In this document: one piece after another, positions 12,377 to 24,031 of the stretch
How the letters are laid out: every line of letters starts with the position of its first letter
How positions within the stretch are numbered: position 1 is the stretch's first letter
NCBI GenBank assembly: GCA_022592445.1
Contig: JABYQR010000051.1
Span: 118,671 to 182,670, forward strand
Direction of reading: 5' to 3'
Source: Cytidiella melzeri
Lineage: Eukaryota; Basidiomycota; Agaricomycetes; Polyporales; Irpicaceae
Length of the DNA stretch: 64,000 bases
Program-made: the position numbers and the translations under genes
Notes under the pieces: generated by a model
Seen by the model: only the letters and a program-made list of their open reading frames with translations
What the model was told of the DNA's origin: nothing
Database searches by the model: none

Positions 12377-13549
12377 AGGCTTGGTAAGACCTGTGTTTCT
12401 CGCCGTGGAAAGGGTGGATTTCCATTGCAATATTGACGCAATTGCCACCACTGGTGAGCTACAGCGTTTCGTGATAATTCTACGGCATGTTCACTACAAA
12501 CTGTTTGCGAGACACACTTTTCTACCGGCTGATATCCACCAGTGCTTGGTATATAGAATATGGAGCCAATATCTGTCGCCCCGCCTATAATCATTGACCT
12601 CAACCGACTGCGATCGTTGCTGAGTGCGAATTGATCACTAAAATCATCAATCAAATCATGATGTCTACCATGGTAAGATCTTCGTTGCTGCCGCAATCCA
12701 TGAAGCATGTACTACAAGCAGCCAACACAAGCAGCCAACACAAGCAGCCAACCGTCGAGCTGCGCGAATAACGCAGCTCGTCGAATTTCTTTTTGTATGA
12801 GAAGCAGCTCCTTGGCATTCATCGTCATGGTCTCCACACTATGTCGAGCGCCATATAGGGAATCACCGCCCATGGTCTCCAGAAACTAGTATGTACCAGG
12901 TAAGGCAACATCTCACACGGTCGGACATGTGCATGACCATGAGGACAACATTCGCCGGCGATTGTCAGTAACGCTCTGTTTGTTACTTTGCCGGCTCCGT
13001 TGTCCTCTCCTTGGTCTCACACGGCCCTTTTGATTTCAAATTCATCGTGGAATGGTCGAAAGCGAGCCGCGACACACCAGTGAAAGTATCAAAGAAGAGT
13101 ATGGGCGGGTCGAAATCATCATTGCCTAACGGTTTAACCAGACGCTGCAGAGTCCAGACTTTTGCGTCAGCTATCGAGTAGAAGGAAATGATTAGCTGTG
13201 AAGTATTTATGGACCAGTCCACTGAGTCACAACATCCTCAGAATATACCTACTCGAATGTTCACTTGCCAGTGGGATGTTCTCGAAAGGTCTACATATGA
13301 AGCGTCAGAACAAGTGAAGCTAGCTGCATACGTCCGTCAATGCGTCATCTATGTCACGGTCACCTTGCGTGGTACGAGTAGCAGTGTTGCCTTGACGGAA
13401 ACAAGGTTGATTGATTGCCTTGCAGTAGCGTTCCCGTGGAGTGGGACGGGCATGCAATCTTCAGATGGCAACCGTGAGACGAGCGGATGCGCGTATTATG
13501 GAATGGAATGATACATATCGTAAGCTTCGGTACAGTACATCGAACGCTT
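12377..13549. other. Intergenic, convergent 3' region
   Basis: MTG1 (+) and RPB11 (-) converge here. Short open frames on both strands have no domain and no splice-consistent extension. A tandem of three near-identical 13-nt units (CAAGCAGCCAACA type) lies around 12715-12750. I see no gene. Confidence 0.5.
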
Positions 13550-14092
13550 TTAGAAGTCGAGATAGTCCCTGCCACCCGGCCAAGCGTTGTCGGTGTTGCT
13601 CCCAGCACCGTACGGACCCTCCTGTGCGCCGTCTGTGTCTCTCAGTGCGAACTCTCGCTTGAATTTTGCCTCAAGTGAGGCGAGAGTAGTGATAAGTTTC
13701 GAGCATGCTTGTTCGAGGAGTTCCGTGGGGGTGATGGAACCGTCGGTCTGGATCTTTATGAGGAAGTATGGTTGGAGCGGATGAGGGACCTTGTAACCAG
13801 CGAAAAGGATTTGGGGCATAGCAAGCAGCTGGCTAGGGATGATGTAGACGTATTAGGACTGGTAACACGTACAGCAGTATTGTGACATACGCTCGGAGCA
13901 TGTTGCCAAGAGTGTGATCCTGCTTCACAATCTTTATCGTGGCAGCGTTGGGGATCTTAGTGTCTTCGGTGATCTCCACTCTGAGCAAGCGGTGCGCCGT
14001 TAGTGCACGAAGGGAAATACAAAGCTAGTTGTCACGCACGGCTTCTCGCCTTCGTCGAGAACATAAAGCTCATATCGATTCGGTGCGTTCAT
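13550..14092 (-). CDS. RPB11: RNA polymerase II subunit RPB11
   Basis: Three exons, 14092-14040, 13980-13891 and 13832-13550, encode 141 residues with introns of 59 and 58 bp. The sequence carries the family's alpha-motif signature: KIPNAATIKIVKQDHTLGN, then LRAQLL and FAGYKVPHPL, then the C-terminal helix ALASLEAKFKREF-like (here TTLASLEAKFKREFALR). RPB11 pairs with RPB3 to form the platform on which the Pol II core assembles, the counterpart of the bacterial alpha dimer. The last 20 residues (Gly/Asp-rich) extend slightly past the usual 115 to 120. The gene is head to head with RPL28, about 670 bp apart. Confidence 0.95.
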
Positions 14093-14761
14093 TGCGTGTC
14101 TACAAACAACACGAGAAAAATTCGTGTTATTAACGTGTATGTGAATACGGAACATGATGCGTTTGACGCAGTGCGTAAGGACATAGCGTGGCTGCAAACG
14201 TGCAGTCACTATTGACATGAGCTTACCTGCTTCAACCAACCTAGAGACACAAACAGTCAGTCAGTCTTAGGTACAATGCATAGTTGCGACAAGAGGGTCA
14301 GAGAACATGTTGTGATCACGGTATTCATTGACAATAAATAGCGGCGATGTTGCCGAGCATCATAAAGCGAAAAATGGACAGCGTGCTCACCTTGCCTCCC
14401 GACGTCAAAGACGTAGTGGTCGAGGTCGAAGTGGTCGCGAGTCTGAAATTACCTGCCGCATGCGCATGTTTATGTCTATTTGGCTATTGAGGCGCCTAAA
14501 TCATCGACATTGGCTAGGGCATTCCTCGCAGTGACCACAAGCCGACACCCACCCTCCTCAAGGTCAGTGTGCTCGTATTTCGCTGTCCGGACGTCGTCAT
14601 AAACACTCTATGCATCTCTGGCTCCTCGATGGACGTCGTTTCGGGCCGATAAATGGACCCTGTGATGCTGGATGGACTTGACGACCTTCGGATAACATTC
14701 TTGCGCTCAACCCCTTCGTAACGCTGATCGTGCTTGCTATTTATCTCATTGTGTATAGAAA
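14093..14761. promoter_or_regulatory. Shared divergent promoter of RPB11 and RPL28
   Basis: The 669 bp between the two start codons must contain both promoters, since the genes diverge. A TTGTGTATAG acceptor-like sequence two bases before the RPL28 ATG suggests a 5'-UTR intron in that gene, as is common for ribosomal protein genes. I could not identify a specific factor site with confidence. Confidence 0.45.
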
Positions 14762-15395
14762 ATGCCGACACGGTTCTCCAAGACTCGCAAGCACCGCGGT
14801 CACGTATCCGCCGGTCACGGTCGTGTTGGCAAGCACCGTAAGCATCCCGGAGGTCGTGGTCTTGCTGGTGGTCAGCACCACCACCGGTACGTTTATTACT
14901 ACCTTCTGGGGATTCCACGCGCACGAGCTTAACTATACAATGCTCCTTTTGTGACAAACAGAACCAACTTCGACAAATACCATCCCGGTTACTTCGGTAA
15001 GGTTGGTATGCGCCACTTCCACCTGACCCGCAACCTCTACTGGCGAGAAACTATCAATGTCGACAAGCTGTGGACACTTGTACCCGCGGAGGAGAAGGAG
15101 GGTCTGAAAGAAGACTCGGAGGTTGTGCCAGTCATTGACGCCCTCCGTCATGGATACACGAAGGTTTTGGGCAACGGACAGTGAGTAGTGTCAATTGCCT
15201 GGTGACCTAGTTGATGTGAACACCACTTTACTGTCAGGCTTCCCAAGCTCCCTTTCATTGTAAAAACTCGCTTTGTATCGAAGAAAGCAGAGTGAGTAGT
15301 AGTCAAACGTGTCCTACCCCGTCCAATATTCACCCAGTTGCGTTCTCAGGGAAAAGATCAAGGAAGCAGGTGGTGTCGTAAAACTCATTGCATGA
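14762..15395 (+). CDS. RPL28: 60S ribosomal protein L28 (uL15, L27a)
   Basis: Four exons, 14762-14886, 14962-15180, 15238-15291 and 15350-15395, give 147 residues, the normal length for the family. All three introns (75, 57 and 58 bp) interrupt codons after the second base. The start [20 protein letters not shown] is the family signature, followed by [20 protein letters not shown] and the C-terminal GGVVKL. The protein is a structural component of the large ribosomal subunit. The start is certain from the conserved N-terminus. Confidence 0.97.
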
Positions 15396-15902
15396 TTGAT
15401 CTTCGCTGCTTTCCTGCTGTCTTTATTGTGTTATCTCTCCTCTTCATTACGCATCGCACCCATGCATATGACATTGACAAGGCCATACATGTATTCTATG
15501 CCTGCTGTGTCCGACCGGCCACAAGTCGGCTACTCATAGCCATATAACCGGAGTGAGAATCGCACTGTGCTGGGACTGTGCGCAATCACGAATCTGACGT
15601 TTTGAGTGTTGTAAAATGCGCGTGGAGTGGTACAGACCGATTCAATACATTTGTTTGACCAACGTTCGACCATAGGTATTGAGCGCTCACGATAATGAAG
15701 TTGGCCAGCACGCGTTTTGCTGTTCAACGTTTCAACTTCCACCTCGACTACCTCTGCGCTACTTGCTCTGTCTCTGGCCACTCGGCGGCCGTTGTAATTC
15801 AACGTTCAACTCCTGCGGCTCTTCAGCCTCCGCTACAGGTTATCGCATTTGTGTTCGTTGTCTAAGCCATTCCACGCTCCTAGAGCACCTGCAAGGCGCA
15901 TT
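15396..15902. other. Intergenic, 3' of RPL28 and promoter of the RRM gene
   Basis: About 500 bp with no open frame of interest. It is T/C-rich near 15720-15800, as basidiomycete promoters and leaders often are. It may contain an untranslated or coding first exon of the downstream gene, whose frame stays open back to about 15820. Confidence 0.45.
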
Positions 15903-16883
15903 ATGCAAGCTCAACAAAACGGACGGCAAACGACGCGTAATTTCCACGGGCAGAAGAAGCAGCTGTTGAACCAACAAGCTGGGAAGGCTCCTCCGTCCTG
16001 GAAGCAACAGCAGCAGAGAGGGGGGAACGCAAAAGGGGCGAACGTGAAGAAGAGCAAGATCTTGCTGAGCGAGCTGCCCAAGGACGTGACGCCGGATGAG
16101 GTTGTGGTAAGTGTTAGGTAGTCAAGTCTCACACGCGATGCATCTTTTGCAAAAAAAGCTGGAAAGAGAGCTGCCGTGTAATGGATAACTGGTGCTGTCC
16201 ATGTGTACTACCGAGCTTCTGTACTGACAACAGTGATTAGGCTCTTTTCCACAAGACAGTTGGTCCGGTGAAGGAAGACGAGACGTTTATCGTTTACAAT
16301 AACAAGGGAGATTCAAGAGGCATGGCAATCGTGTCGTTCCAGAGAGAGGGAGATGCATATGCCGCTCGGGCGAAGTACAATGGAAAGCTCATTGATGGAC
16401 GTACGTACGTTGGTACTCATATGCGTGACATCTTTTGTATCAGGCTAACACTCCTTGTTATGTCGTCCATCTTGTTTCACAGGAAAGCCGATCAAGATTG
16501 AAATCGTGAAGGACGAAGATGCACCGAGTCAAACAGCCATTGTACCACCCGCACCGCCGTCATTGCTACAGCGATTAGGTGGTCCAGCTACTAATGGCAA
16601 AGCTAATGCTGCGCCTCGGTCGTAAGTCTCTCAGCATCCTTTGTAGAATCAATCTATAATATCACAATTACGCAGAGAACCGAGGAAACAAGCGCACGCC
16701 GGAGGGAACGCACCTCAATCAGCACCTTTAGCAGTACAACCGCGAACTCATGTTGCAGGTTCGAGGAAACTACGCCAAAAGAAAGGGGCCAAGCGTGTGA
16801 AGAAGGCACCTGTGACGCTTCAGCAGCTCGACGCCGACTTGGAAGCCTGGAAGGCGAAATCGGAGGACCCCATTACGGTGTAA
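15903..16883 (+). CDS. ALY/REF-type mRNA export adaptor (RRM protein)
   Basis: Four exons, 15903-16106, 16241-16400, 16483-16621 and 16676-16883, encode 236 residues. An N-terminal Gln/Arg/Lys-rich tail is followed by one RRM from about residue 58 (KILLSELPKDVTPDEVV ... ETFIVYNNKGDSRGMAIVSF ... IKIEIV). Then come a Pro/Ala linker and a C-terminal block with KKGAKRVKKAP followed by LQQLDADLEAWK, the short helix of the FoP/UAP56-binding type found in yeast Yra1, fission yeast Mlo3 and animal ALYREF. Such proteins hand spliced mRNA from TREX to the export receptor, so nuclear action is expected. The N-terminus is uncertain; the frame is open upstream and a further first exon is possible. Confidence 0.82.
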
Positions 16884-17443
16884 CCATGTTTCTGCTGCTT
16901 GTATTACTTCTGGGACGAATGCTGTAATTTTGTACTGACGTGGGACACATTGCTCCCAAATCTGTTCCGTTCGTCTAAGAGTCTGGCCAACTTGTCCCAC
17001 AGCACTGTGGTTATAGTGAGCATTCGGGTATAGTATATTTCAGCTACATTTATCAATTGCAACTCTCTCGACTTTGTTGAACGCTTTTCCTGACTGTTTC
17101 CGAGCTTATGTGAGGCAATGAGTCTACACTGCACCCGTTTAGGAATGCAAAGCCATTGTGGCGTCGAGCACGAAAAGAGACTTTTGTCGTGGCCAACGCG
17201 GTGTAATTATGGTACGCAGGTACAACAAATTTGTCTTGCGCTAAGTGGAAACATGAAATCGAGCTTCTTTGTGTCTTAGACACGAACAGGAGTCGGATAC
17301 TAGATGAGGCCATAATAATCACAGGCCAAATCCAGTAACTTTCACCTTGGGGGCGTGCGTCCAGGCGCTCAGATCACAGCAGTGACCAAGTTTGCATCTG
17401 CAAACATCCTCTTCCGCTTCAAACTACCGGTGCAAGCCTGAAC
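16884..17443. other. Intergenic
   Basis: Contains the 3' region of the RRM gene and the promoter of the phosphofructo-2-kinase gene. The short open frames on the minus strand have no domain. Nothing else was seen. Confidence 0.5.
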
Positions 17444-19587
17444 ATGGTTGCACCACTCTACACTACTGATTCTGGTCTGCTCTTCCACGCAGGCAAGATC
17501 CTCGTATGCACGGTCGGCTTACCCGCCAGAGGAAAGACCCACATCTCTCGCGCACTCGAACGGTATCTGAGATGGACGGGTGTAAAGACTCAAGTCATAT
17601 CGCTAGGAGATTACAGAAGAAAGTTCTTGGGTAGTGCACAAAACCTGCCGCCGGACTACTTTACACTAGGTGTGTCTGCCTCCTGTTCCCGCCACGCTCC
17701 GAGATTATTTACAAAGGGGGCTTGATGAGGCACAGGGGAGAAGAGCGAGGCGACGATGGTGCTAAGGCAGAAGATTTTGACTGGATGCGAGAAGCTGATC
17801 TGGGACTTCTTCAACTCTGGTGGCCAGGTCGTTGTATACGACGCGAACAATGGGACGAGGGAGAAGCGGCGAGAGATTGCAGAGAAGGCCGACAGGCAGG
17901 GAATACATATTGTTTTCCTCGGTAAGGTCTACCCACATTCCTCTGTACCAATGGCTAACCTCAATGCGTTTCATCTCCCTAGAGTCGATGTGTGATAACG
18001 AAGATATCATCCTATCTAACATCCGAGGCGTCAAGATCTCCTCACCTGATGTGCGTTTTCGCAATTTAAAAGAGCATCTTCAGTGCTGGTGACCTGAACT
18101 TAGTGATCGCTTCAGTATCGCGGATGGGATTCAGAGCAGGCGATTGCAGACTATTATCGACGCATCCGCGATCATGAGCAACACTACCAGCCAGTAGATG
18201 AGGACAAATGGCCAAGTATACGGATCGTGAACGTGAGTCGCATGCAATCCTATACAAACATGCGTCAAGTGATACCGTCCTTTGTTATAGGTGGGAGAGA
18301 GAATAATGGTGAACGTACGTCTGCAGACTGTCTTGCATCCTAGCAGTACCTGAATTGTCATTGTAGGATATTCGTGGCTACCTCCAAGTTCGTTATACAA
18401 GTATCACCGCAGTGCAACAGCTAACCGCGATGGTATCGTAGTCCCGAATAGTCTTTTTCCTCATGAACATTCACAATCGCTTCCGTACAATTTACTTTGC
18501 TCGCGTGCGCATTCTATTTGACTCTCTCTAATGTTACACCTGACTCTGTACAAAGTCTGGTCAATCTCTGATTGAACATTCTTACAAAGCTGACTCTGAC
18601 TTGTCCCCCGCCGGTTGGGACTACTCGGAGCGACTCAAGGAGTTCGTTCTCGACCGTCGGGCGAAGAGCTTCGAGCAGAGAGGCATCGATGGAAGTGATA
18701 GGCGGTTGGTGGTGCGTATACATTGATCACCGTCAGGTATTTTTACTCAACTGACCCAATGGCTTTTTGCAAAGATATGGACTTCCGCTCGCCGTCGTGC
18801 CCATCATACCGCCTGGCCCTTCCTCACTACTACCGCCACCCCTGCTGGTCACCCAGTGCCTCATTCCTCTTCCACTCACTCCCACCTCGCCACCGTATCC
18901 ACGCTCGCACCTTCTATTGAAGATCAGGTTGTCCCCTCATTGTCCGATCCCTCTGCATTACGCGATCCCAAACGCCAAGATAGCGCATCCTCACAAAGCT
19001 CGGCACATGGCACCTTCCACCCGAGTCAGCCACGCGTGAAGGTCATTGAGAAACCTCAGATGGCTGAGATCAACCCAGGCGTGTGGGATGGTCTGACACC
19101 TGAACAAGTGAGAAGGTTCTTCCCGGACGAGTGGGAACGCTTTGTAAGAGACCCGTACGCATACAGGGCACCACGGGCAGAGAGTTACCATGACTTGTGC
19201 GGTATGTTGTTTCCAATTTTGCATCATTACTGGATAGAACTCAACGCGTGTGCCTTGTTCTCCCCAGTTCGCCTTGAACCGATTCTCATCGAATTAGAGC
19301 GCGAGAAAGAGGATTTGTTGATTGTCGGACACGCGTCTGTCATCCGGTGCATGCTCGCGTACCTCATTGGGCTGCCTCAGTCTGAGATCCCTGCTATTGA
19401 GGTCGCAAGAGGTGATCTCATCGAGGTGGTTCCGACGAGTTATGGCGTACACAGCCAGGCGTTTCATTTTTGGGATGGACCCGGAAGGAAAGGCGAAGAG
19501 GGCAAAGGCGGGAAGGACGAGAGCAATTTCTATGAGAACTACGCCGAGGACACGAGGGGAAAGAGGAAGACGGGTGTCGAGGTCTAG
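17444..19587 (+). CDS. PFK26: 6-phosphofructo-2-kinase with inactive bisphosphatase half
   Basis: Ten exons join in frame: 17444-17669, 17736-17921, 17983-18050, 18116-18232, 18291-18314, 18367-18387, 18442-18504, 18556-18711, 18775-19201 and 19268-19587; 535 residues. The N-terminal half is the 6-phosphofructo-2-kinase domain: Walker A GLPARGKT (residues 25-32), SLGDYRRK, DANNGTREKR. It makes fructose-2,6-bisphosphate, the activator of glycolytic phosphofructokinase and inhibitor of fructose-1,6-bisphosphatase. The C-terminal half has the phosphoglycerate-mutase fold, but the catalytic RHG motif reads ARSGQS, with Ser236 where the phosphohistidine His should be. Yeast Pfk26 carries the same kind of change and is kinase-only, so I infer the same here. 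The later histidine (VGHASVIRC, about 451) is kept. A low-complexity insert of about 85 residues (Thr/Ser/Pro/His-rich) splits this half. Two consecutive exons are only 24 and 21 nt. Two introns end in AAG. Confidence 0.9.
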
Positions 19588-19780
19588 GCTCTTCGTGTTT
19601 CAATTATGAGGATTGCATGTAGAATTCTAGCAGTCACGTAAGTTTAGTCCAATGTATTCGTAGCGCAAGAGATTTCACTGGCGTTTGACATAAGTACACG
19701 ATAGCTGGCTAGATCGAATGATTCCACTAAGACAGGGTAGACATCTACCCAGGAAGCACGATATGCATCCTTTGTTTTGA

Positions 19781-22073
19781 TCACGCACGGTACACCAACA
19801 CTCCGGCGTTTCCTTCTTTCCCGTAGCCTTTCTCGCTTTCCCTGTCCTCCTCGACTTCGTCAATATCATCACCAACATCTCGCTCCTCAAAGCTACCCCC
19901 GATGAATCGGGAGCCTCGCGATGGGAAGAGGTAGTTTAGGAGACAGTACATGAGAGCTGAAACACCGAAACCGGTGAAAAACGACATCTGGTAGATGTGC
20001 GTGGCAGCGATGGGGACGATTCTTCCGGCTGTAAACATGGGAGTGATGAGTATGTGATCAGCAACAATTTTCTGACATGAGCTGGGACAACTACTGACTT
20101 GCTCCTGCGAACCCGACGACGTTGATGAGGATTCCGGCAATATACGCCGCGTAGGCTCTACAACATATAACGGTTGATAATCGGCCACGGAAGAGTTCCG
20201 ATAAGTACTAGCGCACGTACCGAAAGTTGATACCGTACGTATACCAGTACCACCCCTTGCGATCAAGGCTGTACAAGTCCTTGATATGGTAATGTCCCCG
20301 ACGGATGAGCCAGTACTCGGTGATCATGACTCCGGCGATGGAGCTCAAGAACACGGAGTAGGCTGAGAGGTACGAGCTAAAGTTGTTCGAGCTCTTCAAA
20401 AGGTTCCACGGGAGCATACAGATGCCCACGATCGCGGCTATGTATCCACCGCGACGAATGTTCTAGAGAATGGCGGATTTAGTTGACGAGCAGACACCGC
20501 TATGACAGGGAATTGACGTACGATATATTGAGGGAACAGCGCAGTCAAGTCGCAGCCCGCACTGATGGAGTTGGCTGAGATGTTTGTTCTATCGGTCAAC
20601 AGGGAACAGAGCAGTACGGTGAGTAATGTATGGAACCTCAAGTCGCAATTTCGAACGTACCCCAATTGAGCGATGATGAAAGCAGCCGCTATGAACCATA
20701 CTCCGAAGCGAGTCGCACTCGAAGGATCGTTGTCCAGGAATTTGTCGAGCAAGTCAATGGGTGACCAGATCGCTTCTCCGTATATAGTTTGAGAGGAAGA
20801 GGAGACGATGATGCCGATGAAGCTGACAATGCTGAATCCCAGTGGAACAGAGATAAGCTGGGGCCAGACGGTTGCAGATGGATACGCTGCGCGAGAAGCA
20901 AAGTCTGGGGCATTCCTATTTTACGATATAGAAGCGTACGAGCAACGAGAACAAGAATTAGACGCACGTGACGAGCGTCGCCATGTTGCTGATGCATGAC
21001 ATGAGACTGGCGACCATATTCCATCCGAGTTCGCTACCCTGAGAGGTGGAAGGTTGGTGGACGATGGGCCCAACACCGTGAGCCTTGACAATACACCAGA
21101 TGAAGAACGTAATACCAGCGACGGGAACTACCGCGGCTTTTACAGTAAAAAGGTGACGGCTGGGATCCCAATCAGCAGCTGTAGAATACGATAGTATGAA
21201 CGTACATTTTGTGGATGGGAAACCAGATTGCTGGAAGAGATATGAGCCAGAAGAGGAAGAAACACATGAAGTCGCGCGTAGTAGTGCCTGAGGATGCTGG
21301 AAGGTGATTCGCTGTTGCAAAGTCAATCAAGGAATTGTACAGCCGTTCAAAAGAAAAGACTTGCGAATGTTGTTCACGCTGGGCCACATGGCTCGCAGCA
21401 TCACTAACACACAGGAACCACCGATACTAGCCTGTACTCCATACCAAATACTGATGGGAGGTTGGCATTGAGCGAATTCACAAACAGTTGATTGAGGACC
21501 CACCATGCCATCACGCCCCGGTTGAACACTGGCCACAGGCTTCCCCATAGGCCGAAGCTGGTACGGGCAACGACCGGGAATGTGATATGGTACATCGCTC
21601 CCGGTCGAGCATTAAGCACGATAAAAGGGGCGACCACGGAGTAACCTAACCAAACGCAGATCCATGCTTGCCACCATGATAGCCCGAGCTGTACCATCGA
21701 CGATACAATCATCCATCTAGCGTCCCAATTCAGCATGAGATCACTTTGGAAGACTGGTGCAGCACTTACGTATTAATGTTGAAGCTATCTGCGACCCAGC
21801 TATCCAGTCCAATCAGCCACTGTAAATGACAATGTTATAGATTTGTGAGGTGTGAAGCTCACAAAGCGACAAAGTTCCACGCCTTCCACGTCCGCTTCTC
21901 TGGAGGTACGGGTAGCAGGTCATCGTTCTGATTATTTCATACGTCAATGCCAGGATCGCGTGACCCATACGCTGAGAGCTTACACTCAAGAACAGTTCAG
22001 TATAGGTCAAGTCTTCATCATGCGAGACTTCGAGCTTGCGCAAAAAGCCTCTTGTGGCCCGGGCGAACGCCAT
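19781..22073 (-). CDS. NCS1-family nucleobase permease (uracil/allantoin type)
   Basis: Twelve exons join in frame: 22073-21984, 21927-21863, 21799-21770, 21716-21504, 21450-21365, 21311-21206, 21159-20968, 20915-20661, 20588-20522, 20462-20221, 20157-20099 and 20028-19781, giving 550 residues. Family landmarks are RTWKAWNFVAFWVADSFN, GARPGAMYH-like (NARPGAMYHI), ARTSFG, FNRGVMACIWYGVQ, NIPNHLPASSGTT and NISANSISAGCDL, with about twelve hydrophobic spans and an acidic cytoplasmic tail. NCS1 carriers import uracil, allantoin, purines or thiamine-like compounds by proton or sodium symport across the plasma membrane; the exact substrate cannot be read here. The fifth intron (21364-21312) fits only with a GC-AG boundary. 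The sixth is short (46 bp). Its 3' end faces the 3' end of the phosphofructo-2-kinase gene, 193 bp away. Confidence 0.9.
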
Positions 22074-22453
22074 TACTGCTGGCGACTGCCTCTTGATGGG
22101 TATTGGGTGCTGCTCGAAGCTGAGGAGTGGGGTGGGTATATAAGCAATGCGGGCGCCTGTAGGGTCGTTGTCATATCAGCTTCTCGTCACGCAGACATCC
22201 TACACAGAAGAGATAAGTGCAGTGCAGAGATAAGAATAAATTCACGCACCTCGTGTAGCTGAACACTGCTTTGAAAGTGTCTCAGTCGTCAGTGTGCAAT
22301 AATATGTTGTCTCATCCACAGCTGTAGACAAGGATCAGTCCGTGAATGATTAATGAAGTCTCGTACCCGGCAGAGAATCCAGAGGATAATGTTACAGTTT
22401 CAAGTTTAATACATGACAGTACAAATTCCACATTACCTAACATCCGTCATATC

Positions 22454-24031
22454 TCATGAAATATACACCTTGCGAAGTTCCCCAAATTGACAGCTCTCCT
22501 TTGTACGTGGACAAGTCACTATCCCGTCGTTTTTAGCCGCCATATCTTCAAGTGCCTGTGGCAACGATCAGGCTCCTAGGCTGACCAGGTAGTGATGAGC
22601 TCAAAGAATTACACGTACCTCTCTCGAATACACACTCCCGCTGACAGGGAACGCCATCGGTGAGTTGTCCTCGTCCATGATCCTGCCAGTTATGCGGCAA
22701 ACAATCGTAGAGTTGGCGTGGTGACTGAATGGCACCTCTTTGGCTAATTCCCCAAGGTGCGGGTCGCAGATAGGACAGTCAACATTTGCGGTTTCGTGGT
22801 CGTAACAAGATGGAAGCTTTAGCGACGCAAGACCAGCGTACATAGCAAGATGGAGCAGGGGTTCCGTGGGGAAAGTGCTGAGGTTGTAGATCGCGACGCG
22901 GAAAGATTGGACGAGTGTCAGCCACCTGGACGGATCGTACAGTCTCTGAACATGATCATATTGAGCCTACGAATTCGGGATACAATTTCTGACAACCAAG
23001 ACACGGACCTTATACGGGCCAAACGCAGATGTAGGGGTGTAAGCGAGGAGGGCAGAAGCTTGATTTATTTGTGCTGCGTGCGATTCTTGCCATTGGATCA
23101 GATGCTTCTTTTGGTAGACAATGGCCTCCATGAGGCTTCTGGCTCGTGCAAGCTCGATGAACTCTTGCAAGCGTAGCTCGAACTCAAGAGGGTTCTTGGG
23201 AATATCGCCATCAACTCTTCTTCCATAACAAATGCACAGGATACTGGCATACCTTGACTTTTCGTAGCGCGGCCTTGTTCTCACTACACCACGCTAACGC
23301 CTCCGTACAGCTCTGCTTGCCAAGCGCATCTTCAATCCTCCTGATATCAGAGAATAGCTCAATGTCTACTAAAGTCTATCGCATTTCTAGTCAATATTGT
23401 GGCGTAAGACAGACAAAGTAGTTCACCTCGATTCCTTTCTCCGCCGCAATCTTTCGTGCAGTCTTCTCTTTGCCGTGGCGTAGCGTCCAATCAATGAGCC
23501 ATCTATCGAGTCTCGTGTCCGCCCATCTCGCGAACTCGGGCGACGAGACAGACGGGATGTTCTCCACCGACGCCAGATGTTCCAAGCGTTCGCGCATCAC
23601 TTGTAGCGTGGGTGCTCCGCAGTTTGTTTGCAGCTCGTTCAGCTTTCAGGAGAATAATTGTTAATACTCACTCGTCCCTCTCTTTGATATATGCGAACAA
23701 AAATACTTGCATACCTTCCTCTTGAGCCCTTCCGCACGCTTCATCATCGCATCTATCGCCTTTACAGCCTCCTCCAAATTGACAGTGCCCATACGTGCCT
23801 TACGCGCCAGTTCAGATGCAGATAGCTGCAACGCACCAAGTTCTTTCTCAATATGTTTTTGAGACGTCCGAAAGACTTTGCGAAAGTTTTCGTAAGGGAC
23901 CTATTCCAGGCAAAAGATGGGGAGAATCGGTGTAAGCACAAGATCGAGAAGAGAACGAATTGGAGACGTACACGTGCAAAAGGCTGCTCGAAGAGCATGA
24001 TGCCGTCAACATTGAGTGTGTTCGTGGCCAT
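22454..24031 (-). CDS. FYV10: GID/CTLH ubiquitin ligase subunit Fyv10 (Gid9, MAEA)
   Basis: Seven exons, all in phase 0: 24031-23972, 23900-23715, 23642-23427, 23375-23253, 23194-23009, 22966-22619 and 22555-22454; 406 residues. The order is that of MAEA: an N-terminal coiled coil starting VPYENFRKVFRTSQKHIEKE, a LisH motif (RLDRWLIDWTLRHGKEKTA), a CTLH domain (LEFELRLQEFIELARARS), a CRA region (YDPSRWLTLVQSF) and a degenerate C-terminal RING (CPICDPHLGELAKE, HHANSTIVCRITG, MDEDNSPM, TCPRTKE). With Gid2/RMND5 it forms the catalytic pair of the GID E3 ligase, which in yeast removes gluconeogenic enzymes such as fructose-1,6-bisphosphatase when glucose returns. The intron 23008-22967 is only 42 bp. 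Three of the six acceptors are AAG rather than CAG/TAG or lie in poor pyrimidine tracts. Confidence 0.93.

Noticed and set aside
17670..17729. Acceptor at 17729 for the first intron of the phosphofructo-2-kinase gene
   Set aside because: It also keeps the frame, but ends in GAG; the CAG at 17735 is a better acceptor and gives FTLGEKSEAT, closer to the family.
21451..21503. Reading the permease exon straight through to ...NANLPSVFG
   Set aside because: The frame then ends soon after. Removing this 53-bp intron restores FNRGVMACIWYGVQ, the expected NCS1 sequence.
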